From: CAYVBJ01 sp964449075
Lineage (GTDB): Bacteria > Bacteroidota > Rhodothermia > Balneolales > Balneolaceae
NCBI GenBank assembly: GCA_964449075.1
Contig: CAYVBJ010000013.1
Coordinates: 1-64,000, forward strand
Direction: 5' to 3'
Length of the DNA: 64,000 nucleotides
How positions within the stretch are numbered: the first letter of the stretch is position 1; the number at the start of each line of letters is the position of its first letter. Under the pieces are notes generated by a model. That model did no database searches. It saw nothing but the letters and a program-made list of their open reading frames with translations, and was not told where the DNA came from. The position numbers were made by a program, and so were the translations under genes. Positions 8,270 through 16,789 of this stretch are shown here, one piece after another.

Positions 8270-10117
8270 ATGCGTCTAAATCTGAAACTCATTCTTGGGT
8301 TTGTATCGGTAGCGGCTTTAATATTGATAGTCGGGGCATCCTCTTATTTTTTAAATAACCGGATTAAATCTGACCTGATTGAAGAAAGCAAATCTACTGC
8401 CAGAGAGTTGCAAACATTTTCCGAGCTTACTCTTAACTTGCAAAATTCTTTAATCTATGTAAGGAATTTTTTAGTAGAGTCAGATAAACTGAAAGAAAAT
8501 CCGGATGATCTTGATGTTAATCTGAAAGTTTCTCTGGCTGAAGACCAGGTAAATGAAAGCTTAACCAGGTTTGAAGAGCTTTTGAACAGAATTATCGAAA
8601 AAAGAGATGAACAGGGTCTGGAATCAGAAACGGCATTATTTTACAGGGAGGAAATGTATGGTATTATCGATTCTCTTCAATCTGCATTTGTTCCCTATAA
8701 GTCATTAATTGGTCAATTGCTTGATCTCGATAGCAGGCAGGATGATGAATTCGGAGATCAGATGTATAACACAACGATTGAACCGTATTACAGGGGAACC
8801 CTGTTACCAATCATTGAAAAACTCAGAGAGAATGAAAAAATACGGGTAGAAGCTCAGCTAAGTATTTTACAGGAGACAGCTGAAAGTACGGGAATAAAAA
8901 TAATTATCTATACCGGGATCGGGTTTATCGTAGCGATGTGGCTTGCCTATTTTGTCTATATATCGATAGCCAAACTTTTAAAGAATCTTTCTGAAGCAGC
9001 GCAGCGAATCGGTGATGGCGACCTGGAAAGCAGAATACACCTTGGAACAAATGATGAACTTGAACGGGTTGCGGAATCTATCAACCAGATGGCTGAAAAA
9101 CTGAGCAAAAGTATGGTTTCTAAAGCCTATGTTAATAACATATTACAATCTATGGGCGATATGCTGGTTGTGTCAGATAATGAGCTTATTATTACAATGG
9201 TGAATGAGGCAACGCTAAAAAAACTGGATTATTCAAAGAATGAGTTGATTGGTGAACCTTTAACTACACTAATACACGATTCTGAAAAAGGACAAATCAA
9301 TGAGAAGCTGCGTGATCTTGAGAATGGCAGGCCTACGAGCATGGAAACGCTGTATAAAACAAAGGCAGGAGATCCTATCCCGGTAATTTTATCACATTCA
9401 CAAATAATTGATAAATTCGCGGATAACCATGGTCTGGTTTGTGTTGCAAGTGATATATCTATGCAAAAAGAAGCCGAAAAGAGGATCTCTGATTCTCTGC
9501 AGGAGAAGAATGTTCTGCTTGCAGAAATTCATCACAGGGTTAAAAACAATCTTGCCGTAATATCCGGTTTGTTACAGATGCAGATATGGAATATTGATGA
9601 TGAGCGAAATATTCAGGCACTGAAAGATAGCCAGATGCGGGTTCAGTCAATCGCACTTGTACATGAAAAGCTTTATCAATCTGAATCTTTCACAAATATT
9701 AATTTTGAAAGTTACATAACCGACCTGGCAAGTGCGATTCAGAAAACCTATGACAACAATCAGAAACGGGTTGAGATTGAAATCGAAATTGATGATATAA
9801 AAATTACACTGAACCAGGCAATTCCTCTCTCGCTGCTGCTGAATGAATTAATCGTAAATGCATACAAACACGCATTTACCGGCATTGATAAAGGAGTAAT
9901 TTTCGTTAAACTTCAAAAACTGGAAGATAACTTGTTGCTTCAGTTTGGTGATAACGGGGTTGGCATGCCGCCGGATGTGGAACTGAAGAAAAGTAAATCA
10001 CTCGGTTCAACTCTTATCAAAACATTGGTTCAGCAATTAAATGGAGCTTTTGAAGACATTTCCTCACAAAAGAAAAAAGGGTTTCATATACAGGTTGAAT
10101 TTCCTGCCGGCACATAA
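8270..10117 (+). CDS. membrane sensor histidine kinase (HAMP-PAS-HisKA_2)
   Basis: This 615-residue sensor kinase has TM1 at about 7-29, an extracytoplasmic helical sensor region (about 30-208, rich in heptad-like helices), TM2 at about 209-232, a HAMP linker (about 232-285) and a PAS domain (about 290-400). A HisKA_2-type dimerisation/phosphoacceptor segment follows, with AEIHHRVKNNLAVISG. The HATPase_c domain has NELIVNAYKHAF (N box) and GDNGVGMPP (G1 box). HisKA_2 kinases usually signal through a separate response regulator; none is adjacent. The ligand is unknown. The gene follows the E1 gene after 73 bp. Confidence 0.87.
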   Translation: MRLNLKLILGFVSVAALILIVGASSYFLNNRIKSDLIEESKSTARELQTFSELTLNLQNSLIYVRNFLVESDKLKENPDDLDVNLKVSLAEDQVNESLTRFEELLNRIIEKRDEQGLESETALFYREEMYGIIDSLQSAFVPYKSLIGQLLDLDSRQDDEFGDQMYNTTIEPYYRGTLLPIIEKLRENEKIRVEAQLSILQETAESTGIKIIIYTGIGFIVAMWLAYFVYISIAKLLKNLSEAAQRIGDGDLESRIHLGTNDELERVAESINQMAEKLSKSMVSKAYVNNILQSMGDMLVVSDNELIITMVNEATLKKLDYSKNELIGEPLTTLIHDSEKGQINEKLRDLENGRPTSMETLYKTKAGDPIPVILSHSQIIDKFADNHGLVCVASDISMQKEAEKRISDSLQEKNVLLAEIHHRVKNNLAVISGLLQMQIWNIDDERNIQALKDSQMRVQSIALVHEKLYQSESFTNINFESYITDLASAIQKTYDNNQKRVEIEIEIDDIKITLNQAIPLSLLLNELIVNAYKHAFTGIDKGVIFVKLQKLEDNLLLQFGDNGVGMPPDVELKKSKSLGSTLIKTLVQQLNGAFEDISSQKKKGFHIQVEFPAGT

Positions 10118-10203
10118 AGACGCGGTTGAACCTCCATATCACGACTCAATTATTAAACCAAGAGGAAAGCCGCTTTTAACATCATAATCTCACGAATACC
10201 ATT

Positions 10204-10569
10204 TCATGCAAGATTCTGAATTTCTGCATATTCTTCATCGGTAAAAATTCGTGATTTGATAACAAACCGAACTCCCATCGGAATTTCAAGAGAAAAACTG
10301 GCACCACGACCCTCAGTAACGTCAATCGTCAAATGTGTATGTTTCCAGTATTCGTATTGGTCGCGTGCCATATAAAAGTCGCAGCCGCAGATCTCTCCAA
10401 GTTTGATATCACTAAACCCGGTCTTGAAATCTCCTTTTTCGAAGCACATTGGGGAAGAGCCATCACAACAGCCGCCACTCTGATGAAACATCAGTTCACC
10501 ATATTTTTCTTTTAGTTTTTCAATTACTTTTTCAGCCTCTTTGGTTACAGATACTCGTTCTACACTCAT
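10204..10569 (-). CDS. DUF779 family protein, aldehyde dehydrogenase partner
   Basis: This 121-residue DUF779 protein has a conserved Cys/Gly cluster GGCCDGSSPMCF (about 32-43) and the C-terminal segment YWKHTHLTIDVTEGRG. DUF779 genes are commonly found next to NAD-dependent acetaldehyde/aldehyde dehydrogenase genes, as here, and are thought to act with the dehydrogenase. The biochemical role is not established. It lies downstream of the aldehyde dehydrogenase on the same strand, separated by 93 bp that contain a perfect long inverted repeat (10593-10656). Confidence 0.82.
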   Translation of the reverse strand: MSVERVSVTKEAEKVIEKLKEKYGELMFHQSGGCCDGSSPMCFEKGDFKTGFSDIKLGEICGCDFYMARDQYEYWKHTHLTIDVTEGRGASFSLEIPMGVRFVIKSRIFTDEEYAEIQNLA

Positions 10570-10592
10570 AGTTGTTTCGTTTGTTTATGGAA

Positions 10593-10656
10593 TTCATCGG
10601 ATGACTTTCGAACTTGTAGTCTTTTTATAACTGTTTGTCCTCAGTCATCCGATGAA
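10593..10656. repeat. 64-nt palindromic unit (REP/MITE-like), copy A
   Basis: TTCATCGGATGACT at 10593-10606 is exactly complementary to AGTCATCCGATGAA at 10643-10656, giving a 14-bp perfect terminal inverted repeat around a 36-nt loop. The ends match the TTCATCTGACGAC/GTCGTCTGATGAA ends of the 63-nt units near 34.5 and 35.3 kb, so this is one member of a dispersed family. It could also act as a processing or attenuation hairpin between the aldehyde dehydrogenase gene and the DUF779 gene. Confidence 0.8.
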
Positions 10657-10662
10657 GAAGTT

Positions 10663-12231
10663 TTAAAAGAATCCCATTGCTTTTTTGTCGTAGGATATAA
10701 GCATGTTTTTGGTTTGACGATAGTGATTCAGCATCATTTTATGATTTTCACGGCCAAACCCTGATTTTTTATAACCGCCAAATGCAGCATGAGCCGGGTA
10801 GAGGTGGTAACAATTCACCCACACACGTCCTGCTTTAATTTTACGCGGAACCTGGTAGGCCTGATGCATGTCACGCGTGAATACACCGGCACCAAGACCA
10901 TACAGGGTATCGTTCGCGATTTCAAGGGCATCTTCTTCATCTTTGAATGTGGTAAGTGATGCTACCGGACCAAAGATCTCTTCCTGGAATACACGCATTT
11001 TGTTGTGCCCCTGGAAAATGGTGGGTTCTACATAAAAGCCTTCATTAATGCCGTTGCCGTTTCCGCCGGTAGCCACCATTGTATCGGAAGACTCCACTTC
11101 ACTTTGTCCATTACCACCTGCATTGGCTACCGCCCATGCTTTGCCTCCGGCAAGAACTTTCGCGCCTTCCTGTTTTCCGATATCGATATAATTCATGATT
11201 TTTTCGAACTGGTCTTTGGAAGCCTGTGCTCCGATCATGGTTTCACTGTCGAGAGGATGTCCGCGTTTGATCCGGTTTACCCGTTCGGTCAGTTTTTCAA
11301 TAAATTCATCTGCGATAGACTCCTGGACCAGTATTCGTGACGGACATGTGCACACTTCGCCCTGATTAAGGGCAAACATAGCAGCGCCTTCAAGACACTT
11401 ATCAAGAAACTCGTCATCTGCATCCATTACATTTTCGAAAAAGATATTCGGGCTTTTTCCGCCCAATTCCAATGTTACCGGTATGAGGTTCTCGGATGCA
11501 TATTGCATAATCAGCCGGCCGGTTGTGGTTTCACCGGTAAAAGCAACTTTTGAAATTCGAGGTGACTGTGCCAGTGGTTTACCGGCTTCAGGGCCAAATC
11601 CATTTACAATATTCAGAACACCGGGTGGTAAAATATCCTGAATCAATTCCATCAGAACCATAATGCTAACGGGAGTCTGTTCAGCAGGTTTTACCACCGT
11701 ACAATTCCCGGCAGCCAGGGCAGGAGCCATTTTCCACGTGGCCATGAGGATAGGGAAATTCCACGGAATGATTTGTCCCACAACACCAAGTGGTTCCGGA
11801 ACAAGCATGCTGACTGTGTTTTCATCCAATTCAGCCACTGATCCTTCTTCGGCACGGATCACACCGGCAAAATAACGGAAATGGTCAACAGCTAAAGGCA
11901 GGTCCGCGTTGAGTGTTTCACGAATTGCCTTGCCGTTGTCGATTGTTTCAACACGGGCCAGGAATTCAAGATTTTCTTCCATCACATCCGCTATTTTGTT
12001 CAGCAGAATACTTCTTTCTGTTGCCGAAGTGTTACCCCATTCCTCTTTAGCTTTGTGTGCAGCATCAAGTGCCAGGTTTATATCCTTTTCATTCGAACGT
12101 GCTACTTTTGCGAAAGGTTGTCCATCCACAGGCGAGATGGCATCAAAATAGTCTCCGTCCACCGGCGGCGTGAATTTTCCATCGATAAAATTATCGTACG
12201 AGTCTTTGAATTCGGGTCGGTCGTATAACAT
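10663..12231 (-). CDS. NAD(P)-dependent aldehyde dehydrogenase
   Basis: This 522-residue aldehyde dehydrogenase would oxidise an aldehyde, probably acetaldehyde-like given the DUF779 partner, to the acid. Motifs are PWNFP (157-161) for the oxyanion hole, the general base Glu255 in TLELGGKSP, and the catalytic Cys294 in GEVCTCPSR. Between about 365 and 400 there is a Gly/Asn/Ser-rich insertion (VANAGGNGQ to GGNGNGIN) of about 15 residues that makes it longer than the usual 506-residue AcoD/ExaC type. It starts at ATG 12231 with a strong Shine-Dalgarno site. Confidence 0.92.
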   Translation of the reverse strand: MLYDRPEFKDSYDNFIDGKFTPPVDGDYFDAISPVDGQPFAKVARSNEKDINLALDAAHKAKEEWGNTSATERSILLNKIADVMEENLEFLARVETIDNGKAIRETLNADLPLAVDHFRYFAGVIRAEEGSVAELDENTVSMLVPEPLGVVGQIIPWNFPILMATWKMAPALAAGNCTVVKPAEQTPVSIMVLMELIQDILPPGVLNIVNGFGPEAGKPLAQSPRISKVAFTGETTTGRLIMQYASENLIPVTLELGGKSPNIFFENVMDADDEFLDKCLEGAAMFALNQGEVCTCPSRILVQESIADEFIEKLTERVNRIKRGHPLDSETMIGAQASKDQFEKIMNYIDIGKQEGAKVLAGGKAWAVANAGGNGQSEVESSDTMVATGGNGNGINEGFYVEPTIFQGHNKMRVFQEEIFGPVASLTTFKDEEDALEIANDTLYGLGAGVFTRDMHQAYQVPRKIKAGRVWVNCYHLYPAHAAFGGYKKSGFGRENHKMMLNHYRQTKNMLISYDKKAMGFF

Positions 12232-12237
12232 AGTCAG

Positions 12238-12243
12238 CCTCCT
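12238..12243 (-). promoter_or_regulatory. strong Shine-Dalgarno site of the aldehyde dehydrogenase gene
   Basis: Read on the minus strand the sequence is AGGAGG, six nucleotides upstream of the ATG at 12231. Most other genes in the window lack such a perfect site, so this gene is probably strongly translated, and the site fixes its start. Confidence 0.75.
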
Positions 12244-12378
12244 AATATAGAGTTAAGTGTGTGGTTAATATAAAGTAAATTCGAAGCGCTTTCATTCCAA
12301 ATGTATTTTTAATAACTGATTTTATCATTTTCTATTGCATAATGGAGGTCTGTATCTCAGGGTTAAATGGAAGAAGCT

Positions 12379-12415
12379 GCCCGAATCGGGCATAATCTGC
12401 CAAAAAGATGGGCAG
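12379..12415. other. paired GC hairpins downstream of acr3
   Basis: GCCCGAATCGGGC (12379-12391) is a 6-bp perfect inverted repeat. Just beside it CTGCC (12397-12401) pairs with GGCAG (12411-12415). They lie past the end of the arsenic operon and may stop or stabilise its transcript, but no T run follows, so a classic intrinsic terminator is not supported. Confidence 0.4.
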
Positions 12416-12453
12416 TGATGTACTTATTATATAAACTGACGTATACTATTGAT

Positions 12454-13503
12454 CTAACTTGTCACCGGATAGGATGACTTCTTCATATTTGCAAATTTTA
12501 CCAGTGAAAGCATCACCGGCACTTCAATCAATACTCCTACAACAGTTACAAGTGCGGCACCCGATTCAATTCCAAAAAGCATAATCGCAACAGCAACGGC
12601 AAGTTCAAAAAAATTGCTTGCACCGATCATGGAGCCCGGGGCACAAGTTTGATAGTTCAGGTTCAGCCATTGGCCGCCATACCATGCGATAAAAAAAATA
12701 AAATATGTTTGAATGATCAATGGAACTGCTATCAGAAGGATAACCACCGGCTCACTTAAAATTCGATCACCCTGGTAGGCAAAAAGTAAAACAAGCGTGA
12801 GCAGCAAAGCGGTAATTGAGACAGGTTTAAATTTGGGCAAAAATCGGATAGTATACCATTCCAGTCCTTTTTTATTGACAAGGATTTTGTATGTAATGTA
12901 TCCGGCGGTTAAGGGGATAACCACAAAAGCTACAACAGAGGTTACAAGTGTATTGTATGGAATTGAAATATTAGTTATTCCCAGCAAAAAAGCGACAATT
13001 GGGATAAAGAGTATCAGGATCAAAATGTCATTTACTGACACCTGAACCAATGTATAGGTTGGGTCACCGTCGGATAGATAAGACCACACAAATACCATAG
13101 CCGTACAGGGTGCGGCTCCAAGAAGTATGGCTCCCGCTATATATTCTTGTGCCATTGAGGGCTCAATCCAGGCACTGTAGATATTGGAAAAGAATATCCA
13201 GGCAAAAAAAGCCATGGTAAAGGGTTTAATGGCCCAGTTAATTATGACTGTCCATACCACACCTTTTGGTGATTTACCGACATCTTTGAGTGCACCAAAG
13301 TCAATTTGCAGCATCATTGGATAAATCATAGCCCAGATGAGAATCGCAATAGGGATATTAACTTCGTAGAGATTAAAATCGCTCAGTACCGCAATGGAGT
13401 CACCGGCTGTGTAACCAACCAATATGCCGGCAACAATACAGAGTAAAACCCAGACGGTGAGATATTTTTCAAAAAAGTTGATTGATTTTTCAGATTCAGC
13501 CAC
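12454..13503 (-). CDS. acr3: ACR3-type arsenite efflux permease
   Basis: This 349-residue bile/arsenite/riboflavin-transporter-family protein has about ten hydrophobic segments and would export arsenite across the inner membrane. The conserved cysteine needed in ACR3 proteins is Cys133 in GAAPCTAMVFVW. The start is GTG at 13503. It is the last gene of the arsenic operon, 41 bp after the Usp gene. ArsA and ArsD upstream suggest that Acr3 works as an ATP-driven Acr3-ArsA pump rather than only by proton motive force; that pairing is an inference from synteny. Confidence 0.93.
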   Translation of the reverse strand: MAESEKSINFFEKYLTVWVLLCIVAGILVGYTAGDSIAVLSDFNLYEVNIPIAILIWAMIYPMMLQIDFGALKDVGKSPKGVVWTVIINWAIKPFTMAFFAWIFFSNIYSAWIEPSMAQEYIAGAILLGAAPCTAMVFVWSYLSDGDPTYTLVQVSVNDILILILFIPIVAFLLGITNISIPYNTLVTSVVAFVVIPLTAGYITYKILVNKKGLEWYTIRFLPKFKPVSITALLLTLVLLFAYQGDRILSEPVVILLIAVPLIIQTYFIFFIAWYGGQWLNLNYQTCAPGSMIGASNFFELAVAVAIMLFGIESGAALVTVVGVLIEVPVMLSLVKFANMKKSSYPVTS

Positions 13504-13544
13504 AGTGATCGTAATTAGTTTTAGATGATATTTTCTGTTTTTAT

Positions 13545-14390
13545 TTAATTTCGTGCGGGGATAAGCAGTAAAGGTTTTGATGTTAATCGTGCAACCCTCA
13601 AGCTGTTACTCCCTATAAATAATTGTTCAACGAACCCTTTTCCCTGGGCTCCCATAATGATTAGTGTGTTATTATTTTTATTCGCAAAGTTTTCGATTTG
13701 TAGAGCCACGTGACCTTCCAATATTTTAGTATCAATTTTATCCACTCCCTTTTTCCGGAGTTTATCTGCCCGGTTTTCAAGTTTTTCGCTTTCATTTTTC
13801 ACGGCAGAACTGGTTCTTACGTATAAAAGTGTCACATTTGAACTTTTCAGCTGCTGATTTTCAAACAGGGATAACATTTTGTCTGCATTATCTGAGAAGT
13901 CTGTTGCTATGAGAAAATTTTTCGTCAAACTCTTGCAAATTGAAACAGCATTATTGCCGGGTTGATCTGATATTCTCAACAGTAAAACCGGCATATTTGC
14001 CCGCTGAAGTATTTCTGAAGCCACACTTCCCAGTATCAATTCAGCCATTCGATTATGTCCGCGATGGCCCAGAATGAGCAGATCGGCAGAAAGATTTTTA
14101 GCCTCTTTCAAAATTGTAACAGGAGCGTATGTGCCGGATTCTATTTTTAATTTGTAATCTGTCTGAAACCCCTGGTTTTTCACCTTAGATGCATAATTTT
14201 TGAGCTTTTCTTCCATCGAAGATGTGTCAAATTTTTCGGGTCCGCCTGGGTATGGATTCGAAATCACTGTCAAAAGAGTCACTTGTTCAATTCCCAGATC
14301 TTTTAAATCGCCCACACAGTGAACCAAGTCATCACTCGATTCAGACAAATCAAGAGCCAGGAGGGCATGGTTAAATTTCATAGGATTCAT
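13545..14390 (-). CDS. universal stress protein, tandem Usp domains (arsenic operon)
   Basis: This 281-residue protein has two UspA domains. The first (about 4-140) ends with the nucleotide-binding loop GHRGHNRMAELILGS; the second (about 150-281) has GAQGKGFVEQLFIGS. Both keep the G-2x-G-9x-G-S type ATP-binding pattern. It sits inside the ars operon between arsA (27 bp upstream) and acr3 (41 bp downstream), so it is probably made under arsenic stress. Two in-frame ATGs (14390 and 14381) are possible starts. A second tandem Usp is encoded at 39832-40743 beside the BCCT transporter. Confidence 0.87.
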   Translation of the reverse strand: MNPMKFNHALLALDLSESSDDLVHCVGDLKDLGIEQVTLLTVISNPYPGGPEKFDTSSMEEKLKNYASKVKNQGFQTDYKLKIESGTYAPVTILKEAKNLSADLLILGHRGHNRMAELILGSVASEILQRANMPVLLLRISDQPGNNAVSICKSLTKNFLIATDFSDNADKMLSLFENQQLKSSNVTLLYVRTSSAVKNESEKLENRADKLRKKGVDKIDTKILEGHVALQIENFANKNNNTLIIMGAQGKGFVEQLFIGSNSLRVARLTSKPLLLIPARN

Positions 14391-14417
14391 CAGGTTTAAA
14401 TTTTGTTGTTTACAACA

Positions 14418-16196
14418 CTAATGAGTTACGGTTTGCTTGTCCTCTTGCGCCATTGTTTTCAAAACATGATCCTGCGAAATCCAGGGAATAGCATAGAGTC
14501 GTTGGGCATGATCTTCTCTCATTTTTTTCAGCAGTGGTTTTTCTGCAGCAGCCCGCTGCTTCAAAAGCGGATCGTTTACCGTAGCCGCCGACATACTCTG
14601 ATTCGCGATCCATCCGAAAGGCTCAATACCCGATCGTTTTAAATCGTCCTGCAGTTTTGCAGCTTCCGAAACAGGCGTGGTTTCGGGAAGCGATACGATT
14701 AAAAGTTTTGAATAGTCAGGATCTTTGAGATACATGTAAGGTGTTCTGAGTTTATCTGCATCCACAATCGTATTTCTGAGCACTTCTCTGTGATAACCGC
14801 CGGTCGTATCCAAAAGCAGCAGGGTATGGCCTGTTGGAGCTGTATCAATCACTACAAACTTCTGTCTGGCCTTGTGAATGGCTTTAGAAAAAGCCTGAAA
14901 TACAGCTACCTCTTCGGTACAGGGCGATTCAAGATCCTCGCGCAGAAGCTTCAGTTCCTCTTCGGATCTGTTTTTGCCCTTTTGTTTCAGAACTTTTTCG
15001 ATGTAAGCCTCTTTCTCCACATCCGGATCAATGCGGTCAACTTCCAGATTTTCAGGTAGTTTCAGTTCATCGACTTGATCCATCAGGTGAGCCGCAGGAT
15101 CGGTTGTTGTTAAATGAACCGGATACCCTTTATCTGCCAGTTTCAAAGCCAGGGCCACAGCAATGGTTGTTTTGCCCACACCGCCTTTTCCCATAGTCAG
15201 GATCAGTCCGTGATCTTTTCTGTCTGTAAGTTCGTTTATCAGTTGATCAAGCCCCGTAAGATTACTTTCATGCTCTTCCGTTAAGATGGATTGGCTGTTT
15301 TGCCTGATCTCTTTTTTGTCAAGTGGTTCAAACACTTTACGCAGTTTTTCGATTCCCAGAAGATTGTAGGGACGAAGAGGGAAGACCACACGGCTCATCA
15401 CTTTCAAACGATCCGGCATATTTTCTAATGTCTTATCCGCCATCTCTTTCATTTTTTGTGCGAAAGGGTCCGATTCATCTACCGGTTCAAAATAGCCGTT
15501 GATCAGTAAAAACTGGTTGGAAAGCCCCATTTCTTCCAGTTCCCTGCCTGAACGGTCTGCCTCTCTCAGTGCGGATTCATCGGGACGGCTCACCAGGTAG
15601 ATTGCAGTTGCATCTTCATCTTTCAGTCTTTCCACCACTTTCTGATACCGTTTCTGGCTGGTTTTCAAGGCTGAAGAGGGGCCAATACACGATGCACCAT
15701 CCGGATTGGATTTGATATAATCGCTCCAGGCTGCCGGTAATTCAAGCAACCGAAGTGTATGTCCGGTGGGAGCTGTATCAAATATAATTACATCATAAGG
15801 CTGGTCATCACCATCGCCTGCAACATAACGGGCAAATTCATCAAAGGCTGCAATCTCTGTTGTACAGGCGCCTGACAGTTCCTCCCTGATTTTTTCGATT
15901 TCATGACCGGGCAGGATCTCTTCCAAAGGTGAGATCACACGTTGACGATACTCTTCAGCCGACTGTTCGGGGTCAATATTTACAGCATGGAGATTTTCGA
16001 CGCCTTTAACAGGGTTGATTTTTTCAGTGATATCGGTTTCAAGCACTTCCTTAAGGTTGGAAGCGGGATCCGTACTGATCAGCAGAACAGATTTACCTTC
16101 ATCGGCCAGTTTAACAGCGGTGGCACTTGCAAGTGAAGTTTTACCAACACCCCCCTTACCTGTGAAAAAGATATATGGAGTGATTTCAGGTAACAT
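14418..16196 (-). CDS. arsA: arsenite-stimulated ATPase ArsA, two ATPase domains
   Basis: This 592-residue tandem ATPase energises arsenite export through the membrane permease. A1 has P-loop GKGGVGKT at 13-20 and A2 has GKGGVGKT at 336-343. Each half also has the DTAPTGHTL signature. The three metalloid-binding cysteines of ArsA are recognisable as Cys111 (GACTTEIAAF), Cys170 (ASCIGPSS) and Cys426 (SPCTEEVAVF). Length and residues fit the full bacterial ArsA of ars operons rather than single-domain Get3. ArsD is encoded 71 bp upstream, as in the canonical arsDA pair. Confidence 0.95.
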   Translation of the reverse strand: MLPEITPYIFFTGKGGVGKTSLASATAVKLADEGKSVLLISTDPASNLKEVLETDITEKINPVKGVENLHAVNIDPEQSAEEYRQRVISPLEEILPGHEIEKIREELSGACTTEIAAFDEFARYVAGDGDDQPYDVIIFDTAPTGHTLRLLELPAAWSDYIKSNPDGASCIGPSSALKTSQKRYQKVVERLKDEDATAIYLVSRPDESALREADRSGRELEEMGLSNQFLLINGYFEPVDESDPFAQKMKEMADKTLENMPDRLKVMSRVVFPLRPYNLLGIEKLRKVFEPLDKKEIRQNSQSILTEEHESNLTGLDQLINELTDRKDHGLILTMGKGGVGKTTIAVALALKLADKGYPVHLTTTDPAAHLMDQVDELKLPENLEVDRIDPDVEKEAYIEKVLKQKGKNRSEEELKLLREDLESPCTEEVAVFQAFSKAIHKARQKFVVIDTAPTGHTLLLLDTTGGYHREVLRNTIVDADKLRTPYMYLKDPDYSKLLIVSLPETTPVSEAAKLQDDLKRSGIEPFGWIANQSMSAATVNDPLLKQRAAAEKPLLKKMREDHAQRLYAIPWISQDHVLKTMAQEDKQTVTH

Positions 16197-16267
16197 GATT
16201 TTTAATTATGAATGGTAAATTTTTAATGATGAACTGTCCTTGGATATGCTGAAAAAATTGTAAGGTA

Positions 16268-16696
16268 TTAACAACACCCTCTTTCCGGGGCACAACCCTT
16301 AGACTGCTCAACGGGTAATTCATCTGCCGCCATCGTTTTATTTTCCTGATCTACAGCAGTACCGTTTTTCCGGTCAAGATCTATCCAGTTGGTTAGTGCT
16401 GTCCGGCCGGGGTAGCCGCCTTCTGAAACCATCTTTCCATTTATGAAAATAAGAGGCAGTACTTTGGCGCCATCTTTTTTTAAACGTTCTAAAACATGAG
16501 GATTCATTTTAAAGGTTTCAGGTTCCTGTCCCAGGTTGTAACGTTTCACATCAACTTCCTGTGATTTCAGCCATTTTACATCATTGGCAAAATCCGCGAG
16601 GGAATCATCCACGTCAGACCCGCAGACACCGGTACTGCAACACATGGCGGGATCGTATACTTCAATCAAAGTTTTTGTCTCTATTTTATCAGCCAT
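16268..16696 (-). CDS. arsD: arsenite metallochaperone ArsD
   Basis: This 142-residue protein delivers As(III)/Sb(III) to ArsA. The thioredoxin-like body has the metalloid-binding cysteines Cys19-Cys20 and Cys25 (MCCSTGVC). The C-terminus carries further cysteines, Cys135 and the terminal Cys141-Cys142 pair, like the extra vicinal pairs of E. coli ArsD. ATG at 16696. A 16-bp palindrome matching the one in front of arsM lies 31 bp upstream of its start, suggesting an internal ArsR-controlled promoter for arsDA-usp-acr3. Confidence 0.93.
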   Translation of the reverse strand: MADKIETKTLIEVYDPAMCCSTGVCGSDVDDSLADFANDVKWLKSQEVDVKRYNLGQEPETFKMNPHVLERLKKDGAKVLPLIFINGKMVSEGGYPGRTALTNWIDLDRKNGTAVDQENKTMAADELPVEQSKGCAPERGCC

Positions 16697-16726
16697 TTCA
16701 ATTCTTTTGTTTGTTATATTTAATTC

Positions 16727-16742
16727 ATCGTAAAAATACGAT
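16727..16742. promoter_or_regulatory. candidate ArsR operator upstream of arsD
   Basis: ATCGTAAAAATACGAT is a 6-bp perfect inverted repeat with a 4-nt spacer. With its flanks (ATTC before, TAA after) it matches the palindrome at 18805-18820 in front of arsM at almost every conserved position. The two sites share size, symmetry and placement before ars genes, which is the evidence for an operator; no binding data are available. Confidence 0.65.
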
Positions 16743-16789
16743 TAAATAAACTGAACTCCAACACCGGTTTTAGTCTTTAGAAAGAATGT

